Below, in pieces: positions 37,763 through 50,899 of a DNA stretch of 64,000 bases; the first letter of the stretch is position 1, and every line of letters begins with the position of its first letter. Both the position numbers and the translations under genes were made by a program. This DNA comes from Todiramphus chloris collaris (lineage: Eukaryota > Chordata > Aves > Coraciiformes > Alcedinidae): assembly GCA_025345505.1 (NCBI GenBank), contig JANVCC010000073.1, positions 10,959,108 through 11,023,107 on the forward strand. Direction: 5' to 3'. The notes beneath the pieces were generated by a model. It searched no databases, was not told the origin of the DNA, and saw only the letters and a program-made list of their open reading frames with translations.

Positions 37763-40700
37763 GTACTACAGCTTAGGTCGGTTGTCCAGTACATGGTATT
37801 TCCAACATGAACAGAAACAAAAAACAAAAAAGTTGCAAATAATAATGTAGATGCTACTCAAGCTACATCAAAATTAAATTAGTGAGGTTTCTTAAAAATG
37901 TTCTGATCAAGACAGAAAATTACTGCCACTGAAATTGCTGATTGACTTTATTTGAGCAAAGTAAGACAACTGAGACTATTTTAATTTACTCTTACTTCAG
38001 ATCCATGAAACAAATAAAAGGTGTTTTGGAGAAGGGAAAAGGCAAAAGGCAAATTGGAATTTTTATTCCTTTTCACCACTTATTTGTATTGCGTGTCTAT
38101 GTTAAAATTATAACAGTCAAAAGGACTATGGTTTTCTCTTATACACTATGTGGCACTGTTACAGTTTTTAGGGAAGCCTTCATTCATCTTAATGAAAGGA
38201 TTAGATTTATCAATTATGATATGAAAAACATAAATGTATCCTTGATAAGTGAACTCTTAATTAAAGGCAATAATGGGCAATCTTTATAAATATCAAACTT
38301 CAGAACATACAAGAAATATGCTTTGTAACATATCTGCATTTCAAAAAGTATTTCGAAATACTCATTTCTGTGCTTTTTTTTTTTATTTGATCATCTTAGT
38401 TCTTTTTGATTTAGAGAAACACTGAATCAGACAAAAGTCAATTATAGTCATGCATTGTTACCAAGCAAAACCAAGTCTGAATAAGGTTTGTACCCTACTT
38501 AATCAGTGTGTTGTAATAGTAGGGAAAGTATTGATATTAAAATGTTACTTTATTTTAATTATGATAGTAGAGGGGGAACTACTTCTTTAAGCTACTTATG
38601 CCACATAAGACTAAAATAAAGAATTCAGACAATTTCACTTCAAAGAAAGCCATTAAGGGCTTATTTGTGAATATTTTATACTTGGCAAAAGTTACCTATG
38701 GGGCAATTTTCCCTCCAGACTGTACTAAGTGTGAACCACTACATCCCTACCAGGCTGCACACAATCTTACTCTATCATTTAACTTAAGCACTGGAAGATT
38801 CAGTATCTGGACAACAGGCTTCCTGCAGAAAATAACTTGCCAGTGGAAAACATGAAGCCATAAGCAACAAGAAATATAAAGGAACATTTTTGTAAACATT
38901 TTCTAAACATCTTCTAAACATTTTTTTCTCGTAATTAATAAATCTAATAAGAAAAAGGTAGGCTGAAAAGTTGAGCAAATCTCCATAAGATAAAAAAGAG
39001 ATAGCATAAGATAAATCATCGCTCAATTCCAGTTCAGGCATATAACTCCACTGTGTAAGCCCACAATGGCTTTTTCTCTGACCATCATAGTCCAGGCAAA
39101 AGCAACAGCCACACTCCATAAATGGATACTGTTTGATTCCTAAAGGAAGGAAGGAATAAATAAAATCTAGAAATCATACAAAAAAGTATTAAAAAATATG
39201 AACTGTAATAAAAGAGGTAAACTGAGGTAGGAATCCCACCTAAACCATTTGGTGGAAGCAGGATAGACTTCCCTTCCATTTCCTTTAACCCACAGCATTA
39301 AAAGACTGTGACAGTCCAGGATAATAATCCTACACTAACATAGGTTTCCATTATTTAATTTCATTATTGTTTATTCATATGAGATATGAAATCAACTGCC
39401 ATTATGTTTTCTGGCATGATTATGACAGCTAATATCTTGTCTCAGGGCAACAATATCTGGATACTTGTTTACTTGATCATTATTGAAAGGTCTTGCTTGG
39501 GAGTTTTTTAATTTCTTTTAGGGTGAGACTGCCTCTTTTTTTTTTTTGCAGAAAAAGCTATTCCATCAAAAATAGGTATTTTAGTACACAGTTTTAAACC
39601 ACGCTTGTTTCCAGAAAATCCTATAGGAAAACTACCTACACACCTGAAAGAAGGAAAAGCCTTTAATAATCCTAATTATTGAAAATATGTGATTTAAAAA
39701 TGCTGTAGATGAATGCAATAAAAGGAACTAATTCCATTTTGGAAATGTCCTGCAAAAGTGGACCTGAAAAGTTAATTCCTACTGCCATAATTATTCCACA
39801 TCTTACTCTACTTCTTACAATAGCAAGCTATATCCTAGCATATTTCCAGTCTGTAAGCAAAACATATGAGGAAGAAAGGAATAAAAATTATTGTAGTCTC
39901 CATATGAAATGAGGTCATTAATCAGAGCATCTTTGAAAGTAACAGCATTGCACTGGCAGAAAAAATGCTGACTTATAAATGTTCTTTGTATGTCTACTCA
40001 AGGGTGTTTTAGCCTTGGGTCTCAGAAATAAGCACATTTTATCAAATACAAGGGAAAACCTTTGACTAAATTATGTCTGTGTGTCCATGCATGTGTGTAT
40101 TCAAATAAATGCATAAATGTACTAGAAAATATGATGGTTCTAAAGCTGACAGATAACTCTAGAAGCATCAGTACCAAATTTTTTCAAAATAATAATGAAA
40201 TCTGTTCACAGTAGTTCAAATAATGTTTAACGTACCTCAGATTATGGCCTACTATGTTTGCAGGCATTACTTTTTTTTACATAGGTTTTAAAATTTCTTT
40301 CTCCAGAACTCCGTAACAGGGATAGACACTTTTCTTAACAGATGTCAGAACAAAACCCAACAATTACTATTTTTCATAAATTCTATACAGATTGCTGAAT
40401 CAAAAAGGGAAACTTGCGCCACATATTATAAAGTTTAAGGATTTAACAACTAAGTACTAAAACAGTGACTTCAAGATAGGCACTAAATCATCAAATAGAA
40501 TGAAAATACAAAATGATTTATGAACATCTATTTGTCCTTTCACCAAGATTCATAATTATACATGCAATATAATCATGTGAATTTACAGCACCAAAACTGG
40601 AAAAAATATCCCCAAGTATTCCATGAATCAGAACACCTTTAAAAGAAATTTGCGAAACAGCCAATAGAGTTGAATGCTCTTGCTGAAATCCAGGCAAACC

Positions 40701-41086
40701 CTTAAGGAGATAAGATTTAATCAAATGTGAAAACTATGACAAGAAGGGATGTTCAAAATCTTTGAGTTAAATGAAAGGCTACCAATAGGACTGTAATTAA
40801 AAACAGTCAGTAAGGAAAGATTTCTGTAACAATAGGCAGATCACTGATTATTTGGAAGAAAGTTGTTTGTGACCCAAAATCACCACAACTGAAATTTTTG
40901 GTGAGAGGTGAGAACCAAGGGAGACATTTGTATAAAAATGCAGTATGCTCAGGAATCAGAATGATAGTGTTTTACTTACAGCTCAGTAATATATCAAGCA
41001 AACCAGCATCTGAAGTAGTGTACATGCAGCTTAGGTGACTGATTTGTCAGCCACACGTTATGTGTGATTATTATTAGTGACTGCAC

Positions 41087-41107
41087 AGTATTCACTGGGT
41101 GAATACT
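41087..41107. repeat. Small inverted repeat, 9-bp arms
   Basis: AGTATTCAC (41087-41095) and GTGAATACT (41099-41107) are perfect reverse complements around a 3-base TGG loop. A repeat this short can arise by chance in 64 kb. Confidence 0.8.
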
Positions 41108-42739
41108 TTGACAGGATTCTTGGCCCTGAAATAACCTGTTGGTACTCATGGGCATGTAACAAATCACGGCTCTTCCATACGCAGTATAGGGACTACTAAA
41201 TAAGCACATGGAGAGCCTTTTGGTATTGGCACACCTACTGAGAAGGGATTCAGTTTACAGTCCCTCAGGACACTGGGACAGGACAGCAGTTAGTGCAGCT
41301 ACACTAGGTTAGCCAAAGGGGGTGACATGTCAGCAGTGTCACCATAGGCTTCCCAGCCTAGGATGCCTTCTATAGCAGGAGCTACAAGATGCTGTCACTT
41401 TGCAAAGGTCTAGTAAGGATTTCCCTACGAGACAATTCTCTTCTGTCCCTGCTCTGAGATGAACATGATTCAGGGATCCCCACAGGCATTTGGCTTTTCC
41501 ATAGTGCTGTAGTGGGATTTTACATCTCTGTATGCTATGTGTGGTGACTGTCCTCTGGCGGGGAGTGGGGGTGGCTGTTGTAATGTAAAGTTTTCATATG
41601 TCACCCCCTCAGACTAATCAAGTTTTAGTCTTGCTTACGTATTGTAATACATAATATTTTATGCAGTCAGGATGCCCAAACAAATAAAAGCAACAGAAGC
41701 TGCAAACTCTGAATCTTTCTATATGAAAATAAAAATAGGTATCTGCTGATCTAATGAGCTAAGAGATTAAGGTGGTGACAATTTTGTTGAAATTAGATTT
41801 CTGAATATTGCGTATAGAAGCCTAATAACTGTGATTCAGTTAGCAAAAGAGAAAAGGAGAAATGTGAAAGCTAACCTTAGGCAAGTGATAGTAATTTATA
41901 ATAAACCTCTAAAATTGCTCTCTTGTTTTAGAAATAAACAATAAGCAGATTTGTTTGACCATAGTAAGCAATGACAGCTACAGCTGTTTGATGGACTTTC
42001 ACTAGCATAGCTGAATTAACTACTAGATCTTCCTACCTAGAGCAATACAGGATGAATTCTGTTCACACACAGATAGGCGATTAGGTAGTCTGTTCTTATC
42101 TTAAGATGACACTTCACAGGGAAGAGTACATGAGTCAATTAACTTTGTTCCTCAGAAAGTATTAGTTAGGCACTGTAAAAAAATTCAAGGAGAACAAATA
42201 AAAACTAATTTGGTTGTCTGGTATAAAGAAACTGAAGTTCACAGAGAAAGAGGTTACAGGAATTACACTAGCTTTGGGTTTATGATTTCTACAGTTGGAA
42301 AAAAAAACCCAGTTTATTTTCATTATTACATGTTTTAATAAGCTTCTCAGATTCTGAACTAAAAAGTCTTTACTTGCATTTTTTATTGCAGGACTACTAA
42401 TAATATTTCAAATGAAAAACAACCTTTTGTAGCAGAGTCACAGTGCCAGGGTAAATTACTGGACTGTTTATCATGAGAATAAACTGTTACAAACCCAGTT
42501 TACATCTCTGATGATTTCTGTTAGTATAAAGGAAATACTAAATATAATGACAAACACATACACAACTTGACACAAACGCAAATGTACACACTGATGCAAA
42601 CTCATTTTCTGGGACTGTACTGAGAAAAATAGATCTGAATTTGAAAACCAAATATGAGTACAATTGTATTTGTCAGGCAGGCTCAATTAATAAAGATGAA
42701 AAGAAGAAAAGTAAAAAGTTAAATGTGTAATATTATTAC

Positions 42740-42783
42740 ACATTTTTATTTGTTTTTTTATACATTTTTATTTGTTTTTTATT
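42740..42783. repeat. Tandem duplication, period about 22 bp
   Basis: The unit ACATTTTTATTTGTTTTTTTAT occurs twice in a row with a one-base length difference in the T run. It is T-rich and probably a slippage product. Confidence 0.85.
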
Positions 42784-45769
42784 TCAGGGAAATACAGCAT
42801 TTACAAAAGATGACAGAACACTGACAGCAATGAAATTATCAACCAAGAGAACACATCTCAGAGAATATAACCGAGAAACTTGTCCAAGAAAGTGAATTGT
42901 TAGCAAAAAAATAACTTTGAATACAATGGATCAAAACCAGAGATTAATTCATTTTACATGGCCATTCTTCTAATCTCTTTGCTAAGACCATCAATTTCAT
43001 AACTAAATTCTTTCAGACTCTCAAACATTTGTCCCATCTTATTTTAAAGTGGACTAATTTTACAATTATATTAATAGGTACTTTGAAGTCAGTTTAGAAT
43101 AAGGGATGAGAATATGCTTCACCATAAGACAAAGAGTTCCCTAGACAGAAATCCAATGACAATGAAGAAACAGTTCTGACAACTATTTCTTCTGACCTGG
43201 AACACAGTGACTTAAAGGTTATTACCTTTACAATGGTATACCTTTATAGTTCATTATTAATATATAAATTATAAAGGTAAAATTAATAATAAACTTGCCA
43301 TATTGTGACAATATTATGACAAAAGACAGTGAAAGAGATCTGCAGTGTTATTTCTGTCACACTGACAAAGGACATGACTGGACTGTAAGAATAATAATTA
43401 CTTATGTTAAATTAGAGGAGGCACAAGACTGACATTAATGCCTACGCAAAGCATGACTACTTTGTTGACTGCTCAGAAGCATGTATTTGGTCAGGTCAAT
43501 ACCTACATCATAAACTTCCTGTATCTGCCAAAAGCCAGACTTAATCTTTTGGGATTACTTTTCTGTTGACTCGATGCAAGGCAAGGTAAAGTAATTCACA
43601 AAACCTGAAAGTTTAGTTTCTGCAAGTGATGCCTAAAATTTTTACTGGACCCACACAATGACTCTCTCATTTGGTTTTGTTTATTTCTTTTAAATCCTCA
43701 AAGAAAGTTTAGAAGAGAAATTACAGAAAGCTGTACCAACATGCACCTTTACTTCTCTATACTAAATGAACCCCCTTCTAAAAAGGCATCAAGACACCAA
43801 AGTACCCCTTGAAAAGAAAGAGAAAGCAAGAATCTTCTTGTCATAAGCAAGCTGCTTCCAGGATTGCTTAGAGAAAGCTAAGGTCATGTTCCTTTTACAG
43901 ATAATAAACAGTCTTTGAAACTGGAGGTGCAGCATGTGGATGAATAATACCTTTTGCTACAGTAATAATGTGTCTGCGTTACTTGAGTTTCAAAAGAGCA
44001 ATTTTCTTCACACTAATAAATCTTAAGTGGAGAAATATGGCTTATGTCACAAATATGTATTACAGCAGTATAGACTTTATCACTGAGGTGAAAAAGGCCC
44101 TTTATGTTTATTATGAAAATGTTTTTAAAATGTATTTTAAAAATGCAAGCAGTGCCATTACAGATATTCAGTCAAGCAAGGTGCATTATTCATTATATAC
44201 TTGATAAGTCATTTGTCCTATAATGCTTTATCCATATCATGACTCTTCAGTGTTGACTTCTAAACAAGGAAAGAGAAAAAACAAGAAAAGGGAAGCACAG
44301 AGGCATTAACACTAACTGCAAAGCATATCTCTAAATTCCTGCAAGTGGAATGCTAAACAGGCTTACTGCAGCATCTTTTCTGAAAACCTCTATTATCTGT
44401 GACAGTAACTAGTTTTCCTGCGAGGGTTAACAGCTCCTCTGTATATGGAAGTTGGCTTGAGTACCAGAAAAGGTGTTGTACGGAACAGACATCCCATGCT
44501 GACTTCTCAAGCTCTTAAGCCCTGGGTGCCAAATTTGCTACAGTGCAGTTAATATATCTGAGAATGATGTTTGTTACTTGTAGTGGCATAAATCAGAGAT
44601 TTCTATGAGTTCTTTTAGCACTTGTAGAGATGGAAAAAAAAGTCTTTTAGGATAACTTGTTGCCTGGGAAGTTTCCATCCAATTTTCCCACTCAGTAATT
44701 GATCTTATCAGGCACAACACACATTTTTTTTCCAGTCCAGCAATGGATACAAATGAAAAACCTGTTAATAAGACCATCTGATCTCATAAGAATTAAGTGA
44801 TTACATACACACTATGGTGCGTATCAGACACTCCACTATTGCTACATGTATTCACCATAGGAATGATTTCTGAGACCCCTGGCAAGAAGCACTTTGCTTC
44901 TGCTGACTTCAAAAATGAGTTATTAATTTGAAATTCTTTTGACTCAATTCATGTCTATAAGTATACTTTTTATTAATCTCATTCAAATACCCTTTAATAC
45001 ATCAGGAAAGATCCAAAGATACTTTTTTGCAATGGACAAGAGCCATCATAACAGCTCTGGACTTAATTCTGGTCAAATCTCTATTAAGTTAAATGCAGAA
45101 AAAATCCACTAGACCAGTGGCAATAAGCTGGTGTTAAACCAGAAATGCATTCAGCTCCATTTTGTATGTGTGTTGCCCTTCCTTGAGACTGGCAGTGACC
45201 TGAATATCAATATGGCAACTCATATGCTACCAACAACCGCATGACTTGTCATATGCAGTTCTATTTCACAGTTCAGAAATCACCATTCAAAGATCTCCAA
45301 ACATCTTAATTTACTTCTTATTCTTCCCTAACATGGTCCCAAACTTTTAGTAGTTTCTCTTTCTTTTATGATAATATACTTTTGTGAATATTTCTAATGG
45401 AAGGGCAGGATGATACATACACTAGAAAAAAACAGTACGCATTATTCTAACAAAATTGTAATACTTCATAAAATATGAACAAATAATGGAACAGATTACT
45501 CTGAGGAGACAACTGCTTAACACAGCAGTCTGTACATATGGATTCAACAAATAGACATATTGTAGCAACACCTAGAACCAGTTGGGAGAAAAATATTAAG
45601 TATGGAGCTCTTCAGTGATTTGCAGAAAATCAAATCTGACCACTGTTGCAGATGTGGACTACTGTCCAGGCTAAAATCACAAAGGCTAATAAAGGAGATT
45701 TTAAATAATAATTTTAAATACCTACTGGCATTAAATGACAAAAGCTAGTTCCTATGAAGAGAAAAGGCA

Positions 45770-46000
45770 AAGTGCCACACAAAAGCTAATGAACTACAGG
45801 ACAGTAGCAAAGTAAAATTTAAAAAAGTTTAAAATCCCAATCTTTGAATCTATACTAATGCCAACATTGTTTGACACTCTGTTTAAACATCAATACATAA
45901 AAGGCAAATTATGGAATTAGATATAACAAAAAGTACCCAGAAAGACTTTTGGCAAGAAAGAATGCTTGACTAGTCTATTATTCCACATTGTCCAAACAAC
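45770..46000 (+). mobile_element. Ancient CR1-type LINE remnant (RT middle block)
   Basis: On the plus strand, a NYRPVSL-like reading (ACTACAGGACAGTAGCAAAG near 45793-45812) is followed about 140 bases later by STQKDFWQERMLD, stop, SII. This resembles the CR1/L3-type SQHGFTKGKSCLTNLI block at the expected distance. Many stops are present. The match is by eye and limited to these two landmarks. Confidence 0.45.
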
Positions 46001-47690
46001 TGGCAAGATACTCTATTATCTATTTGAAATGTTCCTGTAAATTGCCTTAATATTTTTGTTTTCATTGTTACTATAAATGAGGGGAACACATAGAAAGTGT
46101 TTACAAGGCTTGGGGTTTGGGGTGAAGTATTTTTATTGTTGGTTGGGTTTTGATGGTTTGGTTTTTTTAAACACCTCATTCATAAGGGACTATCAATAAG
46201 GTTTCTTTGATTTTTCTCAACAAAACTTTTTAAACAATGTTTTAGTAATAGAAAAGATGTTGCCAGCACACATTTTCATTTTATCAACTTCTAGCTCAGA
46301 TAATCTAGAGAGCAGTTTGCCCTAAGTTACTTCACCACCATACAAATTCAGCCAAAGGGTAAACTCCACAGAAAAATGCAGATGCTATCAGAAAAATAGA
46401 AGGAACGAGATAAAAGAGGAAAAATTCAAAAGGAAAGTAAAAATGCTGAAAGGTATAAAAATGAAAGGATGGAAAACTATCTATATTCACAATTTAGCCA
46501 ACATCACAGAAGCAATTTTTCCATATTCTGAAGATACTACTATATTAGCATCATAGTTTCTAGATCCTTTGATCCACCACAGGAATTTGCTTTTATGTCC
46601 AGCAATCCTACCTCACTTAGCAAGGACAACACTACTGTACCTGGAATAAGAGACATCAGCCTAGGGGGCCAATGGAAAAGCATAGGAATCTAGATGTTTT
46701 GGGGAGATCCAAATGTCATTTAGTTTCAGACAGAACAAGCTGTATCTAGAAATGGGTGATCACTGAAAGGCTTTCATGGGTAACTTCACAGAAACCCCTT
46801 CCTGCTATTGCTGAAACAATGGCCTTCCTGACTAATACCTTCTGTACCAGCATATGTAAAACACTTGCACTTTAATTTTCCTCCAGCAAGGCAGGAAATG
46901 AGCAGTGCAACTTCATTGTTCACTTATTACATAAGGCCTGGATGGACGAGCAGTACAGTAGAGTAGAAATCTTGCTGTTCATCTTTCTACCCAGTGACAT
47001 AGAAGCTGTGCTGTCATCACTGAGCTGTCATGTCTTAAAGTGCTGGTCCCCAAAGATGCGCTTTCTTACAGGATTACAGGCTAGTCATCCAGAGGAAAGA
47101 ACTTCTTATCTGGAAGTGACATTACAAATAAACTGTTACTAAATTCATGGATAAGTAGGTATTCTGAGATTAATGTGTATTTACCAGCTGGCTTGTATGC
47201 ATGCAAGACTCGGACCATATTGAGCTTGCTTCCCTTGTTTATTATCAAATGAAAAGTAATTATGTATAAGAATATTTTTCTGTGAACAACTCCATAAATT
47301 ACCTAAAAAGGTTCTTAAAGTAATTGACATAGGAACCCATAATTGAATTGAAAATGTTTCTTCCGATCTGTGATTCTTTACAAGACAAGTGATATTATCT
47401 TTTCAATACTGTTACTGGATTCAGCTCTGTGCCTCTACAGTGCACTACTACATTTGGAAAAACAGCTGGTGATGAACATGCAGCACTTTTTCAGTCTAAT
47501 AATAAGCATATAGAATCTAATGATTTTGGCAAGCTTTTAAGATTACTGGCAATGTGTTTTATAATACTGATATAACATTGCAATAGTAAAGAAAACAAAA
47601 CTGTTGCTCAAAAGGTTTACAAAGTGAGGATGCACAAGCTCTTTGCATATCCAATAGCAACAGGGCCTAAATAGACCTCTTCTACTTACA
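46001..47690. other. Unique AT-rich non-coding DNA
   Basis: No recognised gene. A G+T-rich stretch at about 46109-46168 (GGGGTTTGGGG, GGTTGGGTTTTGATGGTTTGG) is low-complexity. Confidence 0.5.
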
Positions 47691-48030
47691 TTCATAGAAT
47701 TATAGAAACATCAAGGTTAGAAAAGACCTTTAAGATCATCAAGTCCAACCATTAACCTCACTCTACCAAGTCCACCACTAACCTATAACCCCAAGCACCA
47801 CATCTATACAGCTTTTAAACATCCAGGAGTGGGGACTCAACCACCTCCCTGGGCAGCCTGTTCCAACGCCTGACAAGCCTTTCATTGAAAAAAATTTCCC
47901 TAATATCCAGTTTAAACTTCCACTGGTGCAGCTTGAGGCCATTCCCTCTTGTTCTGTCATTAGTTACTTGTGAGAGGAGACAAGTGCCTATCTCTCTACA
48001 ATGTCCTTTCAGGTAGTTGTAGAGAGATCA
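47691..48030 (-). mobile_element. CR1 LINE 3' end fragment
   Basis: The + strand begins TTCATAGAATTATAGAAACA, then AAGACCTTTAAGATCATCAA and GTCCAACCATTAACC, through ACCACCTCCCTGGGCAGCCT, and ends in AGGTAGTTGTAGAGAG. It resembles the copies at 3788 and 54261 in having CCATTAACC/CCATAACCC after GTCCAA, suggesting one CR1 subgroup distinct from that at 48492. It is 5' truncated at about 340 bp. Confidence 0.95.
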
Positions 48031-48491
48031 TTCTACATGATCCACATGGTTTAACTTCTAAGCAAGTAACAGAACTGAATATACTGTGGGAAAGGTCTTT
48101 TTCACCAGTAAAAAACAAAAAAAGAGTTTCACTGCCACACTGCACTCTTTTTCAAAGATACCTAGGAGTTCTGCATCCCAATGGCGTATAATTAGGACAT
48201 TCTGGAAAACCGATGCCAACTGTCTTTTCAGATTTTACCAGGTTCTCTCAGAGACCTTTGAAGCAACACTTCAGTTGAAATACTGTTGGAAGTGGTTACC
48301 TCTCTTCCCTAAATGCACTATGAGACTCAGATGTCAATGCCTCGATAACTTTCTAAAGCAAGACTGTACTTCACTTCCTTTCCTTACATTTATGGTGATC
48401 TCTGTCTCCCTGAGTTCAGGTGCTGAAGAATGCACAATAGTAGTAGGGGTAGTTGCTTAAAATATTTGACTTTTTTTCTGAAAGTTTGGTC
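48031..48491. other. Spacer between two CR1 copies
   Basis: No recognised element. A 124-codon plus-strand frame (48086-48460) fills most of this spacer but shows no family motif, and its composition is ordinary, so I regard it as chance. Confidence 0.45.
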
Positions 48492-49214
48492 TTCATAGAA
48501 TCATAGAATTGTCAGGGTTGGAAGGGACCTTAAAGATCATCTAGTTCCAACCCCCCTGCCATGGGCAGGGACACCTCCCACTAGAGCAGGTTGCTCAGAG
48601 CCCCATCCAGCCTAGTCTTAAAAACTTCCAAGGATGGGGCTTCCACCACCTCTCTGGGCAACCTGTTCCAGTGTCTCACCACCCCCATGGGGAAGAAATT
48701 CTTCCTAATGTCCAACCTTAATCGACCTATCTCTAGCTTTAATCCATTTCCTCTAGTCCTATCACTGCCTGACAGCCTAAAAAGTCCCTCACCAGCTTAC
48801 CTGTAGCCCCCCTTCAGATACTGGAAGGTCATAATAAGGTCTCCCGTCGGGTCCCATGGACTTGTGCACTTTCAGGTTCTTCAGATGGTCACAAACCTGA
48901 TCTTCACTTGCATGGGCAGTTCTTCCACCCAATGCCTGCCATCACCTTTTGTGGCTCTGAGGGTGTGGCTGGAGCCCTTGCCAATGAAGACTGAGAAAAA
49001 GAAGTCATTGAGGACCTCAGCCTTCTCAGCATCACTTGCCACCAGTTCTCCAGTCTCTTTTCTGAGGGGGCCCACACCTTCTCTAGTCTTCTTCTTTCCA
49101 TTCATATACCTACAGAAATTTTTGGCATTACCCCTAATTTTCCTGGCTAGATTTAATTCTAACTGAGCTTTAGCTCTTCCTCTGATAACACTTTGTAACA
49201 CCTCTACAATCACC
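48492..49214 (-). mobile_element. CR1 LINE with internal deletion of the RT core
   Basis: The left part (48492-48843) is a standard CR1 3' end beginning TTCATAGAATCATAGAATTG. The right part (about 48844-49214) reads on the minus strand as the ORF2 linker and the start of the RT (NLARKIRGNAKNFCRYMNGK, TGELVASDAEKAEVLNDFFF). It ends at HKSMGPDG, the conserved start of the RT block. In complete copies (compare 1-1275 and 35181-36028) roughly 1.3 kb of RT, including motifs A, B and C, lies between these parts; here they are joined directly at about 48843. A 111-codon frame (48881-49216) remains open in the linker. Confidence 0.92.
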
Positions 49215-50899
49215 ACTAAAGTGTAACAAAAATATTTCCCAGGTATACAAAGCCACTGCTGGACCTGAATAGCTTCACCACATAAATATGTAAAATCAGC
49301 ATAAATTTCCTCAATAATTAGAGGCTTGCTAATGTCGGTTTAAATTGTTGGGGGCATAGTGTGTTCTTGTATATCGAATGCTGAATTTTGTTGAAGAAAA
49401 TTTCTACATATCAGAAAGTAGTTATACAAAAGACTCCAAATTGAGAGGCTTACGTTAAACAGAACATTGTTATATCTGGGTCAACGTTTCTGTCCACTAG
49501 ACAATGCCCAATGGGCACCTGAATCTAGGCACTGGAGAAGCCAAATGGTGTAAGACATATAACAACTTTATGTATGTCCTGAGACACTAGACATCTTTTT
49601 GAGCTGCTAAGGTATTCTTTTTTCTTACCTAACTTTCCACACAAGAGTGGAAAGCAGTACTTCAACCTTTGATAAGGAAGTACAGACACTGCAAAATCTG
49701 CCTTAAATTCAGACAACATTTTTCTGTAAAATATCCCCATAATGGCTCTATAGTCAAAAGAAGATAATGAGGCTACTAAGAGTGGAGGGAATAGCAGTGG
49801 TTCAAAATAATTCTAAGTCATGAAATTAAAGAAGCATTCAAAGATCCAATACTATATTCACAGCAAAAGAACACGGAAACAAACGAGTGGTTAAGTTTCT
49901 ACAGAAGTTTTCTTCACATTTAAATGCGTGTCATTCTGCTAAAGAAAAAAACTCAAACATGTTATTGATACTTTTTCTTCCTGAACAAAATAACTTGAAT
50001 GGTTCATAACTCCTTCCCTTTGTGATTTTTACACTTTTATTGTATCCTTTCAGAATGGAAACATCATGAAGATAAAACTTGCTTAGTGCACAACAATGCA
50101 GAAAGCATAATGAAGCTTTCTTATGGTTACAGAAAATGTTCAGAACCATGACAAAATTAAGACTAGTAGAGAGCTTCTCTGATTTAAGTCACAAATTATA
50201 TCAAAATTAATTGTTTTCTGTTATAATACCATGATTCTGTTGCTTATAGTAGTGGCTTTTTTCCCTCTTGATTAAATCTCTCTGTTGTTACTACTGAGAG
50301 GACACACAGAAAATCACCTATTTAAAATGACACAGATGGCATCAAAACTGACAGATCATTTAGTTTCTAACATCCATACCTTATGTTATCTTACAAAGTT
50401 ATTTATTACTGATGGTAGTGTGCAGGGGGTTTTTTTAATTAGACATCAACATTCCTAAGCAGGCAACCATTCTGTAATTAGATAAACGTGGGTCTTAATA
50501 GATTCCAGCAGGAATTTCTGATGGGAAACTGTTATGTATTAATATGTTTGACACAGTTTGATTTATCAGCAATTCAACATTTAATAATAAAATGAGATAA
50601 ATCAAAGGCTAATTTTAGCAGCACTTACTGTAACAAGTGAATTAGTAAACCAGCAACTTAATTACAGGTTCAAAGATTACAAGATCCACACTAACTTACT
50701 ACAAGGTGTTTCAAAACCAAGCATGTGTGCATGCGTAAATACAAAACATATATAGAATTACTTGACCAGTGAAGTATGCAGATGCCCACACTCATAAAAG
50801 TAATTGCATTAAATCCAACATCTAGATAGGTAGAGTTGTGGGTAAAAAAGACTAGCCTATAGTTAAAATTTCCCCTTTGAGTTTAGAGTAAACACTCAC
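49215..50899. other. Unique AT-rich non-coding DNA
   Basis: No gene recognised. The stretch at about 50460-50700 has closely spaced homeodomain-like (TAATTA, CTAATTTTAG) and TCF/LEF-like (ATCAAAGG, TTCAAAGAT) motifs. It might be a conserved regulatory element, but such motifs are common in AT-rich DNA. Confidence 0.4.

Larger units (their letters stand above)
37763..45769. other. Unique AT-rich non-coding DNA
   Basis: About 8 kb without a recognised gene. It contains T-runs near 38374 and 39537-39548, a small hairpin at 41087-41107 and a 22-bp tandem duplication at 42740-42783. A GC-richer block at about 41210-41590 shows no motif I can name. Confidence 0.5.

Noticed and set aside
48086-48460. 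124-codon plus-strand frame between two CR1 copies
   Set aside because: No motif or exon-like boundaries, and the length is possible by chance.
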